DNA of 64,000 bases from Portulaca oleracea (Eukaryota; Streptophyta; Magnoliopsida; Caryophyllales; Portulacaceae): contig CM055872.1 in assembly GCA_029582165.1 (NCBI GenBank), positions 51,355,195 to 51,419,194 of the forward strand, given 5' to 3'. This document shows positions 1-9,272 of this stretch, in pieces. Within the stretch, counting starts at the first letter, position 1. Every line of letters starts with the position of its first letter. Position numbers and translations under genes: made by a program. The notes below the pieces were generated by a model. That model was not told the origin of the DNA. It did not search any database and worked only from the letters and a program-made list of their open reading frames with translations.

Positions 1-170
1 GAAGGCGATTGACAAGAATATTGTAATAATTACTTTTTGGGAACAGATTCCCTCCTTTAGGGGATATTGTTGAGCAAATTTAGAAGCAGATGCTTGAATG
101 TGATTGAAATCATTCAATTGAAATCACTGTCTTTAGGGAATTAATTTGCCATATATCACTTAGTTACTTA
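1..170. other. Unassigned AT-rich flank
   Basis: No coding potential or repeat structure can be supported here. The stretch ends in the TTA (168-170) that serves as the target duplication of the adjacent MITE. Confidence 0.5.
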
Positions 171-908
171 GTGCTTGTTTAGCCTAATTTTTGGAGGTGT
201 TTTTGGAGTTAAAAAGCACAAACTAGGCCAAACAGTGTGTTTTTTAGAAGCTAATAATTGTTTTCCAAAAATAGTTTTAGCCAAAAACAGCTCAAAAAGC
301 AGAAGTAGTAAATTGCCGCTTCTGCTTCCTACAAACTAATCTCTACTCAATCTATATGATTCTTTTATGATTAGTTTCCATAATTTCAAATAAATATTCT
401 GATTCTTAAAAAAATAGCATTTAAATATTTTAATATTATGTTAGAACTTTTAATATTACGTTAGAAATTTTTATTATTTTATTTGTTTGCAAATATGGTA
501 TTTAGTAAATTTTTGATATATAAATATTTAATTTGAAGAATTGTATAGTTAAGTAAGACCATATATAGTTGTAACAATAATTATTATAACTATAACTATA
601 ATTATACGATTATAATTATTGCCAAAATTAAAACATGATAATTTGTTTAAAATTAATAAAAAGATAAAAATGTAAATAATCATATGATAATTTTAATCTC
701 AAAAACACATGATAATTTTAAAAGTTAGGTTAAAAAAATTAAACTTAGTTTAAGCACCATATTATAAGTTAGGTCAAACACTTTAATTTAGTAAAAACAC
801 TTATCCATAAGCTAGGCCAAACACTTCAATACCTCTCCAAAAATAGCTTTTATAAAACTGTTTGTAAGAAGCAAAAACACATTTTTAGAAACTAGGCCAA
901 ACAGGCAC
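171..908. mobile_element. Tourist-like (PIF/Harbinger) MITE, 738 bp
   Basis: The element starts GTGCTTGTTTAGCC and ends GGCCAAACAGGCAC, imperfect terminal inverted repeats of about 25 bp. It is flanked by TTA at 168-170 and 909-911. A three-base TTA duplication with a TIR built around TGTTTGG is characteristic of PIF/Harbinger MITEs. The interior is very AT-rich and has no ORF. The assignment is by TIR and TSD only. Confidence 0.75.
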
Positions 909-1360
909 TTAATACCTTGGCAAATATTCATCCATGATTGATCTAGCCTTCGTGAAGAATCAGAAGAACAAAATCAAATTCTTCCCTATGTACATGCAAA
1001 GTATATGAACGAATTTGAGTCTTGATTTGATGGACACCGGTTGTGGGTATGACTTTGTGGTGTGCAAAGCCTAGGGATATGACTTTGCCGAGTGCAAAGC
1101 CTGAAGTGATGCTTGGAAGCTGAGTCCTGCATCGCAGTTGGCGAACTTGCACCGATCGGTGATCTCGAGCAAGAATGATGCTCTACTTGCAGTGATCTCG
1201 GACGTTTGATGATATCCTACTTGACATGATCCTGGACGTTTGATGACATCCTACTTGAATATGTGAGCTGACACTTGGAAGCTTGGTCCTGTGTCGCGGT
1301 CGGCGAACTCGCGCCGATAGGTGTTCTCAGGCGAGAATGACGCTTTATTTGTTGGGGAGA
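909..1360. repeat. Non-coding stretch with a diverged direct repeat
   Basis: Two related copies of about 75 bp lie at roughly 1115-1195 and 1276-1355. Both read through a GTCCTG...TCG(C)...GGCGAAC...CGCCGAT pattern followed by a GCGAGAATGA-type end. No gene is visible; short ORFs across it lack any recognisable domain. Confidence 0.5.
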
Positions 1361-1640
1361 CTTCATCGGACATGATGCCGGTGGCTCTTGGGGTTGATTT
1401 TCTGGTCTTTCCCAGTGTCGGTTCCAGTCTTTCTCGGTGTTGATGTTGATGATTGTTTGGCATGTTTGATGCCGAAGGACTTCATCGATCGCGATGTCGA
1501 TGGCCTGGGGGTTGAGACTTCATCGAAACTCTGCCGATGGCTCATGATTGGGACTGCATCGAAACTCTGCCGATGACCCTGATTGTCGAGACTTCACCGA
1601 AACTTTGCCGGTGGCTCAGGATTGATGATGATGATCATCA
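1345..1640. repeat. Minisatellite, degenerate units of about 38 bp
   Basis: Units begin GACTTCATCGAAACTCTGCC or close variants, followed by GATGGCTCATGATTG-like sequence. The clearest consecutive copies start near 1525, 1552 and 1590, with more degenerate copies upstream from about 1357. A GAT/GAC-rich run follows (1621-1660). The short ORFs here are products of the repeat and I do not call them genes. Confidence 0.6.
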
Positions 1641-1740
1641 TGATGACGATGATGACAATTCAATGTCGAGGGACTTCACTGATCGTGGCCCTTATGTTCC
1701 TGCAAAACGCAAAAAAAATAGCTTTTGTCAGTTCTGATGA

Positions 1741-1777
1741 ATTTTGAATTTGAATTTTGAATTTGAATTTGAATTTG
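1741..1777. repeat. GAATTT hexamer microsatellite
   Basis: A short run of GAATTT/GAATTTT units. It abuts the 3' end of the minus-strand gag-like ORF, at the point where homology to the intact relative at 46172-52068 stops, so it marks the truncation point of that element. Confidence 0.7.
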
Positions 1778-2575
1778 TCAGGGTGTGGACAATGGTTCAT
1801 CATCTAACATGTTTTCAACTAATTCTGCATCATCACACACAAAATCATCATGTTCCTCATGCTCACTAGGTGAGGCTAGAGCTAAGGAACCACTAAGTAG
1901 TCCAAGGCATGGTCGGTTATAATAGTCATCATCCTCATCATACACAGCAGAATCAATATGCATTTCAGGACTCACAGATGATGAATGACCTTTTTCAACA
2001 TTCGAATCAACCAATTGTGCAAGATAAGTTTCTACCCTAGGTTTAAGCACGTGCTCAAATTCATGCATGCATTTATTCACCCTATCTTGTAAACCAACTA
2101 TTTCAGCACCAATTTTATCTAGTCTACAAGATTCGGAAGCATGAGACAGAGATTCACAATGCACACACAAATGACGAGACTCAACATCATCACATGGAGA
2201 AAGATTATAACGTTTCTCATAGTGCAATTGAGCATGAAGAGCACACGGATTGCCAAAACAAGAACTCGATGAATAAAAAGTCTCCCCAAATTGACGAGTA
2301 TCCATGTACAACCAATCAAATAATTCCCAAGCCCGATACTCATTTTCAACATTGAAATCAAAGTAATTCAGAAGAGAACGGGTCTCGAAATTCAATCCCT
2401 CATTAGTAACAACTAACACTTCCCAATTATAATAAATATAACCATGAGGGGCCCAATAAGCAAGATAATCATTTAATCTATCACGATAATCACAAAATAA
2501 TTCTTGCTCATTTTGAGGGAAGCTAAAACATGCCATCTTTTTTTCTAATTTTTTCGTTTTTTTTTCGATATTCAA
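1778..2575 (-). CDS. Gag-like ORF of a non-autonomous LTR retrotransposon (C-terminally truncated)
   Basis: This 265-codon minus-strand ORF is a diverged homologue of the ORF at 47390-48874. Shared landmarks are an N-terminal FPQ...YRDRLN / YFTRLHEYR block, NFETRSLLNYFDF versus NYETRNLLDYYGF, AWELFDWL versus AWELLEWL, a zinc-knuckle-like CX2CX4HX4C (CVHCESLSHASESC), and the acidic C-terminal SLALASPSEHEEHDDF...DEPLSTP. The real start is probably the Met of MACFSFPQ, 13 codons inside the ORF. The ORF stops just after DEPLSTP, where the relative continues for more than 180 residues, so this copy is cut at the GAATTT repeat. No protease, reverse transcriptase or integrase is present. The role in particle assembly is inferred from the knuckle and the LTR context. 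Confidence 0.65.
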   Translation of the reverse strand: MNIEKKTKKLEKKMACFSFPQNEQELFCDYRDRLNDYLAYWAPHGYIYYNWEVLVVTNEGLNFETRSLLNYFDFNVENEYRAWELFDWLYMDTRQFGETFYSSSSCFGNPCALHAQLHYEKRYNLSPCDDVESRHLCVHCESLSHASESCRLDKIGAEIVGLQDRVNKCMHEFEHVLKPRVETYLAQLVDSNVEKGHSSSVSPEMHIDSAVYDEDDDYYNRPCLGLLSGSLALASPSEHEEHDDFVCDDAELVENMLDDEPLSTP

Positions 2576-2664
2576 GTTTTTGTGCTACATTTTTCTAACA
2601 TAATCAAGAAAGCAATTAAACTATTTACACACAAACCAATCACCTAATCTACCAAATAACGCCA

Positions 2665-2682
2665 TCCCTGGCAACGGCGCCA
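2665..2682 (-). promoter_or_regulatory. Primer-binding site, tRNA-Asp type
   Basis: The minus strand reads TGGCGCCGTTGCCAGGGA immediately after the LTR end CCGAACA and one A. This matches the 3' end of plant tRNA-Asp (…CCCCGGCAACGGCGCCA) with one mismatch. It fixes the element's orientation as minus strand. Confidence 0.75.
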
Positions 2683-2683
2683 T

Positions 2684-4138
2684 TGTTCGGATGTAGTTTT
2701 TGTGGTTTTATAAGTAAGGATTGTTGATCTCAGGGTTGGGTGTGACGCTTGATTAAGGTAATCAGTTTGTGTAAGGGGTTTTCTCAATGCGGGAAGCGGT
2801 AAATTATGTAAATGAAAGCATTAAACTAATCTAGACAAGATAATAATAATAATAAAGAAAGCAATTAAAGGAAAGCAATAAATGAAGCACTTAAGGATGA
2901 AAGCGATTAAAAGACATGAATGATGACAATGAATGAACAACGAAATTGGGAACGAGAAATTATACCTTCGATGACTAATCTTCAATAAACCTTCAATCTA
3001 CACTTGAATTTCCCCCGAACAAACAAGAAATTGTGGTTTGGATTACCAAGAATCCCCCAAATTCTCACTAGTAAGTAGAATTGGAGTTCCTTGACCCTCC
3101 TCCCCACTAAAAATGGAGTTGATTGTGGCTAACACTAGAAAGCTTGGAAAACAAGTCAACAATGGCATTTGGAAGGAGAGAGAGAGAGAGAGAGAAAGCT
3201 TGTAAAACACTTCAATGAAGACAAAAGAGAGCTTGAGAGAAATTGAGAAAGCTTGAGAAAGTTTGAATACAAATGCTAGAAATCAAAGAAAGCTTGAAGA
3301 ATAATGAAGAACAATTGAAAACTTGAAGAACAATTAAAGAGAGATTAAAGCAAATAAAGGAAAGCAATAAATCTAATTCTACTCCTAAACTACCTAGGCT
3401 AATTGATATTCTACTTAGATTAATACAAGTGGGTATTTATAGAAGAAGGAGAAATACAACCTAAAACCCTAGAAATAAATCGCAGCACGCGTGTCAGATT
3501 TTCCGCAGACAGAGTGGCTCGGGCGAGCCATAGTGTCGCTCGAGCGAGCAGCACTTCTGGCCGCAGCATTCACCGTCCCTCAGCATTATGTCGCAGGCGA
3601 GACAGTGGCCTTACTCGGGCGAGCCATGTTGCTGCTCGGGCGAGCAGCGCTTCTGGACAGCTTTTCCCTGCCGACTTCAAACGCGCATAACTTCTTCATC
3701 CGAACTCCGTTTTGAACCCGTAAGATATCGATGAAAAGCTCTCAGTGTGTACTTTAAGCTCCCAAAATTTGAGACCAATCTGAGTTGTAACGAAGGAGTT
3801 ATGACCCAAAGAGTGAAGGCACACGTATTTCAAACCTTTGAGTCTGTACCGTTCCCCTGTTTTGCGCCAATCTTGACATGGAATTTCCGGCTTCGGTTTC
3901 GCCTCGGCTCTCGGCTTGGGTTGACTTAGTTTGAATCGGCTCTCGGCTTGGGTTGACTTGGTTTGACTCGGGAAATAGCTCGGGATTCCCTAAAAACCTT
4001 CAATTAAGCCCAAACTTCTTCTAACTCCTTATTTTCCTACAAAACACTAAATTATTATATCTAATATATAAATAGGGGTTAAAACAAGCAAATATACCCT
4101 ATAAAAGAGAAGAAGTTCGGTTCGGAACGAGACCGAAC
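2684..4138 (-). repeat. 5' LTR of the minus-strand gag-only element (1455 bp)
   Basis: Read on the minus strand, the LTR starts TGTTCGGTCTCGTTCCGAAC at 4138 and ends CCGAACA at 2684. These termini match the LTRs at 46172-47245 and 50993-52068 (TGTTCGGTCTCATTTCGAG … CCGAACA). The LTR holds a GA microsatellite (3175-3196) and four GC-rich near-palindromes (3515-3646). It abuts, and cuts into, the hAT coding remnant that begins at about 4160. The partner LTR to the left is not in the window. Confidence 0.75.
3515..3646. repeat. Four GCTCG-NN-CGAGC near-palindromes in the LTR
   Basis: The copies are at 3515-3530 (TGGCTCGGGCGAGCCA), 3538-3549 (GCTCGAGCGAGC), 3614-3623 (CTCGGGCGAG) and 3633-3646 (TGCTCGGGCGAGCA). 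Each has CTCG/CGAG arms around a two-base spacer. Two are followed by AGC(A/G)CTTCTGG, which suggests a duplicated block of about 95 bp. Confidence 0.8.
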
Positions 4139-4164
4139 AAAGTACAAAGCAACTTATCCAAAAC

Positions 4165-4887
4165 TTGAGAAATGATGGGTGGGAACCTTTGTTAAGCAGT
4201 GTGCAATCATTTTGCCAACGACACAATATTCCAGTTTGTGACATGAGCGCTCCTTATGTTGATGTTCTTCGCTTACTTCACCTACAGTCTAGGCAAAAAC
4301 AAATTGTAACAATGGAGCATCATTTTCGAGTAGAAATATTTACATCTGTTGTTGACCAACAATTAGAAGAGCTTAATAGCCGATTTAGTGAGCAAACAAC
4401 GCAACTCCTAATTTTAAGTGCAACTTTGAATCCAAAGGATTGCTATAAGTCATTCAACATTAGTGACTTGTGCACTCTCGTTGAGAAATATTATCCAGAA
4501 GATTTTACTGATCATGAGAAAGATATGTTGAAGTATGAATTGCAACATCAGGGGGCAGATGTTTCAAAGCACCCAAAGTTGAAGAACATGGAAACAATTG
4601 TTGACTTATGTCAAGGATTGGTTGAGACTGGAAAGTCAAAAAGATATCCTCTAATTGATAGACTACTTCGCTTGGTTTTGACTTTACCAGTTTCAACAGC
4701 TACCATAGAGATGGCTTTTTCTGCTATGAAAATTATCAAAACAAGCCTTCGTAATAAAATGGAAGATGAGTTTCTCACCAACTATATGGTTGTCTACATC
4801 GAGAAGGAGGTTGCTAAGCAATTTTCAATGGATATGATAATAGATGAGATTGCTGATATGAAGAAGAGAAAATTAAGACTGAAGTGA
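4165..4887 (+). pseudogene. hAT-family transposase C-terminal fragment (MYM-type zinc finger protein 1-like)
   Basis: This 240-codon open frame resembles the C-terminal half of plant hAT transposases annotated as TTF or MYM-type zinc finger protein 1-like. It starts in the RNDGWEPLLSSVQSFC region, passes through a linker (residues ~50-150) and ends in a hAT dimerisation block. That block includes RLLRLVLTLPVSTATIEMAF followed by FSAMKIIKTSLRNKM, near residues 165-200. The frame has no internal stop, but the DDE catalytic N-terminal half, the BED/TTF zinc finger and an ATG are absent. The open frame begins where the LTR element interrupts it. It could not encode an active transposase. Confidence 0.8.
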
Positions 4888-5180
4888 CGAGGTATCTTTT
4901 TTTTAAAAAACATTTTTGAACATTAGCATTCTTCATAATATAGGGTTGTTTCATACATTAATATATTTGTCATTTTGTTGGCCAGGATTTGGAGGCATTT
5001 TTTGCTAAGGTTGGATCTTATATATGCATGCACTTTGCTGGTTGCATTTGTGGACTAGTGTATGGTTTCTTCCTATTTCGCATTTTATTTAATTAATTAC
5101 TTCAATTAGTGTCAATATGTTAATTGTTTCAATATTTCTATACGAAATGAATTTTTTTTTGGGCCCTCCTTAACAAAAAT
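4888..5180. other. hAT 3' untranslated tail
   Basis: AT-rich sequence between the transposase stop and the hAT terminus. It ends in a poly-T tract and GGGCCCTCC. No other feature is seen. Confidence 0.5.
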
Positions 5181-5197
5181 TTATAGCTCCGCCCCTG

Positions 5198-7055
5198 GGT
5201 ACTTTGCTTTCCAACCTGCAAGCATGCCATCAATTTCATCCAGCACTCCTTGGTAGGTAGCTCTAGTCACCTGTTTATGCAAGGTCGGGACTCCAAGATA
5301 TTTTCCCAAGTCTTCAGTTGGGCTAAAGCCTAGAGTGTTGCAAACACTATCTCGGATTTTCGAAAGAGCGTTGGGCGAGAAAAAAATATTGGACTTCTGC
5401 AAGCTAAATTTTTGACCTGAGATTTCACAGAAAAAATCAAGGTTGTCCTTGACGACTTAGCTTGTTCATTGGATTTGGACGCTTCCGCAAAGAGTGTTAC
5501 ATCGTCCGCAAAGAACAAGTTTGAAACTTTGGGTCCTCTCCTACTTGTTGGGAAGGCTTTCCAGGCACCTTTCGCCACTTCAAGATTTATGATTTGCGTT
5601 AGGCATTCCATGCAATCCACAAAAACGTAGAGGATAAGGGGTCCCCTTGGCGAATCCCTCTTAAAGGCTGGAAACTATCAGTTGCTTCCCCATTCTAGAG
5701 AATACTCATAGTGCAGGTATAGACGCAATTCATGATCACTTGCACCATTATCCTTGGGAGACCCATGTCCATTAGGGTATCTCGGAAAAAATTCCAATTT
5801 ACCCTATCATAAGCCTTTTCAAGGTCTAGTTTGATCGCCATCCAGCCTACCTTGCCTGTCTTTGTTCTCATAGAGTGAATCACCTCTTGCAGGACAATAA
5901 TGTTGTCACTTATCTGCCAGCCCGGAACAAAGCTAGATTGGGTGGGGGAAATGAGATCAGGTAGCACGGGCTTGAGCCTGTTCACGATACACTTCGTAAT
6001 CACCTTGTAACCCACATTACATAAGCCAATCGGCCTTAGTTGTTTTACCGTTGGAGAATTGGTCACTTTAGGGATCAGGGCTAAAAACGTATGGTTTAGG
6101 GTGTTAGGAATTTCTTTCCCTTCTAAAACTTGAAGAGCCAGGTGGGTAATTGAATCCCCACCCTAGCCTAGAACTTTTGAAAGAAGAGAGCATGGAAGCC
6201 ATCTAGTCCGGGTGCTTTATTAGGATGCATTACGAACATGGCCTTTCGGACCTCATTCCTTGAGAAATTGCATTGTAGGGCTGCTTTCTTATCCTCAGTC
6301 AGCTTTGGGAACATCCCTTCCAAAGGCAGTCTCCCAAGCGAGGTTGATTCTTCCGTGTACAAGTCCTCAAAGAACTTTTTCACATGATGTTTGAGTTGGG
6401 AGTCTTCAGATATCCAGTCAGCATGATCATCTTACAACATTTCAATCCTGTTTTGCCTCCTTCTAATGATGGTACTGAGATGGAAGAATTTAGTGTTTTT
6501 TTCACCATCCCTAATAGCATCCATCCTAGATTTTTGGAACCAGAAGGTGTCTATCTGATTTAAAACCTCATTGAGCTCCATTTTAAGGTTTTTCTCAAAT
6601 CTTTCAAGGTGGTAATTTCAACCTTGTTGCATCTTCCTTTGAATTCCGTGAATTCTGGCCCATAGTCGTTTCTTTCTTTTGAAAAGGTTGCCAAAGACCT
6701 CCTTCTTCCACTTTGCAAGGTGCGTGGAAAGGTCCTTGAGCGCCTCAACATAGGGTTGCTCCGGGTTCCAACTTGATTCAATGACATCCCCAAAGTCCTT
6801 GTGCTGGAGCCAAGCTGCTTGAAACTTGAACGATTTCGGTCCTGCTCGGGTTAAGGCTTCAACACACTCAAGAGGAGAGGAGCATGGTCTGAGTAGCTAA
6901 AAGGCAGATGTTGGATAGTCCCCTCCGGAAAAGCATTCTGCCATAAAGAGTTGCTTATTGCACGGTTCAATCGCTACTTCCTCGTGTTAGCATTGTTTCC
7001 CCTGAACCAAGTGACCGTGGTCCAATAAATCCCAGGTCAATCAGCTCGTTCGCAT
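5198..7055 (-). pseudogene. LINE (L1/RTE-like non-LTR) endonuclease C-terminus plus reverse transcriptase, broken
   Basis: Minus-strand pieces follow LINE ORF2 order. Endonuclease C-terminal sequence lies at about 6790-7055. The EN-RT linker is near 6400-6793 (FWFQKSRMDAIRDGEKNTKF-type). RT fingers are at 6168-6383 (FEDLYTEE, NKAPGLDGFHALFFQ) and RT palm at 5695-6066 (RPIGLCNVGYKVITKCIVNR, LISPTQSSFVPGWQISDNII, KLDLEKAYDRVNW). The FADD catalytic box is in the next frame at 5330-5620 (SNLFFADDVTLFAEAS), and the thumb is at 5181-5402 (LGKYLGVP, AGWKAK). At least four frame breaks and stops separate these blocks. The sequence stops at 5198, where the hAT terminus begins. Confidence 0.85.
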
Positions 7056-7059
7056 TGAT

Positions 7060-8190
7060 CCAAGAACCGCCTGATGACGACGATATGGGAGCGACGGAAT
7101 GGAGCAGAATTTGGAAGCTCCATGTCCCTCAGAAGGTAAGAGCTTTTCTGTGGCTTTTGTGGTATAACAAACTGTTGACGTAGGAGAATTGTCTGAAACG
7201 GAATATGGCGGAGAACGACGCTTGTACGGAGTGTGGAGACATCACGGAGGATCTGGAACATTTGTTCCGGCAATGCCCAAAGGCAAAGCTTGTGTGGGCT
7301 GAAATGGAGGTGGTCGGTTATGATGAAAAGAGCTTCAATCAACCCTTCAAAGATTGGCTTCTTGAAAGCATAATGCCGACTTCCCCAAGAGATCAAGGCC
7401 CGATAGCGTTTGCTATCATTCTACGGAACATTTGGCTATGGTGGAACCGGCGTTCCATTGGCCGACCTACAGACATCCCATATAATCAGGGACAATGGCT
7501 GTTGGATGAAATCGCTCGAGTTCGAGAAGCCTTCATGCGAGATGATGTGCGTCTAACGGCGCGTGGCTTCTACATTAGAGACCCCAGTAAGCACATGTTG
7601 CATTGGGTTGGGCCGGGACTTGGTGAATTCCAGCTGTGCACTGATGGTTCAGCCCGAGGAGATCCAAAGTTTGGAGGTGGTGGCGGTGTAATTCGAGGAG
7701 CAGGAGGTAACTAGGTTGCGGGCTTTGTCAAATTTTTGGGTATACAACCCCCCTAATAGCGAAACTCCATGCCGTGGTTGAAGGTCTCAAGCTTGCGAAT
7801 GGGTTTGGCCTCAACCGACTCGAACTTTGGGTTGACTCCCTCACGGTCCACCATATGATCACGGAAGATGGTCACTATGCGAATGCGGGCCTCAACAATT
7901 TGATATCACAATGCAAGATGTGGCTCAAAATGGCAGATTGGAAGGTGGATGTCATTAATTGTTATCGGGAAGCGAATCAAGTTGCTGACAAGCTTGCTAA
8001 AATAGCTGTAGAGATAAATAATCTCAATGTTGAATACTTTACTAAATCACCTGCTGAGGTTCAATTTTTATTACATGCGGACCGTATGATGGCCCGTGGA
8101 ATTTACATTATGTAACGTTTTCAGGTTGTTATTTGAATAATTAGGTGCTTGTCCCTTCGTCACCACAAAAAAAGAAAAAAAGAAATATGA
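7060..8190 (+). pseudogene. LINE 3' portion: zf-RVT and RNase H, plus strand, broken
   Basis: About 7080-7330 encodes a reverse-transcriptase zinc-binding domain (IWKLHVPQKVRAFLWLL; CTECGDITEDLEHLFRQC). An RNase H fold follows: first Asp in LCTDGSARGDPKFGGGGG (~7636), Glu in AVVEGLKLANGFGLNRLEL, Asp in LWVDSLTVHHM and the last Asp in YREANQVADKLAKIA (~7990). A stop at 7712 and another at 7755 lie between the first Asp and the Glu. An A-rich tail with a G-interrupted run at 8166-8187 marks the LINE 3' end. The piece is head-to-head with the minus-strand RT half, an arrangement expected from inversion or from two separate insertions. Confidence 0.8.
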
Positions 8191-8199
8191 TTAAAATGT

Positions 8200-8401
8200 G
8201 AGGTAATTAGCGTTGTTGAAATAAATCGCCTCTAGCGAAATCTATTTTGATCTATACCAACACACATAACAAATGTTCCAAAGCTACGACAACATTGCCT
8301 TTGGAGAAATTTATTTTTATGTTGCGATAGACTATTGTGGTATTTATAAATATCATGCTAGACCAAAACAAATGTCGCTAGAGGGCATTTTTGTTGTAGT
8401 G
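8200..8401. mobile_element. CACTA (En/Spm-like) element terminus
   Basis: The segment ends GGGCATTTTTGTTGTAGTG at 8401, the inverse of CACTACAACAAAAATGCCC, which is the canonical plant CACTA TIR. The preceding 150 bp has the sub-terminal repeat style of this class (GCGACA..., CGACAACATT, TGTCGCTAGAGG). The other end is not found, so this is a fragment. Confidence 0.65.
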
Positions 8402-9272
8402 TTTTGTGTTTGAAATTAAAAAGTATGAAATATCAGCCACAAATTATCAAAAGGCAATACTCTTTTATTTGAAAGCCAACTTGATTGATTCAATTATGAA
8501 TTATTTTAGTTTGATCTATTGACGACAAATATCAACTCATGGATGTATTCTGCACTCCATGGGATTGCACATGATCAGTTTGCATCTTACTGTAGTTATC
8601 TTACAGATCGATATTTTGACTTCGATTATTCTTAATGTAAGCATGCATCCAATATTTATATCACTTATTATATTTAATAAGCACATATTTATGACTAGTA
8701 ATAATAATATTGACAACAATAATAATTATGCAATTTTGGTCATTTTACTTCATTTGCTATCCAATCTTTCATTATACCGAACACATTCTTTATGAATAAT
8801 TTTTTTTTTTTTTGGGATCAACAAACAATTACTTTATCAACCATCATCTATTCACTGGTATACAACAATTATGCTTTAGCCCAAAAGATATCAAGTATCC
8901 AAACAATCAAACCGACCCAATTCGAAGTGGGCCGTGGACTTGGAAGTGCAGTGGAGCAGCACCGGAATCGTAATTCCAAAATCGCCCCTACTTGTATAAA
9001 ATTAGACTGACCAACCGGATCTATTTTCGACTTTCGTCACTCGTGCTTCTTCCTTCCTTGGTACCTCGGCTAAGCGTCTCAAGTCTCAACTGAAGCCTTA
9101 GGGTCAGTAGCGTTTCTCTTCTCTTCGCATTTTTTCCCCATTTCTTTGGGTATTTATTTTTGTCAATTCTTGTTAATGCTTTATTTTTGTTTGATTTATC
9201 GGATTCAGAAACCCTAATTTCAACACCCTTGAATTTACTGGAAGAAATCGCTTTCTGTCGTCGTCAATCGTG
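8402..9272 (+). other. RPN5 upstream region, promoter and 5' leader
   Basis: AT-rich intergenic DNA with no ORF of note gives way to a pyrimidine-rich leader at about 9010-9270 (CTTTCGTCACTCGTGCTTCTTCC and similar stretches). No convincing TATA box is seen, as is common for housekeeping genes. A spliced 5' UTR cannot be excluded. Confidence 0.4.

Larger units (their letters stand above)
4139..5197 (+). mobile_element. hAT transposon remnant (3' half)
   Basis: The 3' terminus TAGCTCCGCCCCTG (ending at 5197) is the inverse of CAGGGGCGGAGCTA, a common plant hAT TIR. It lies downstream of a transposase C-terminus. The 5' side is cut at 4138 by the LTR element, and no matching left TIR is seen. 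The base after 5197 resumes LINE reverse-transcriptase sequence on the minus strand, so the hAT probably inserted into that LINE. Confidence 0.7.
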
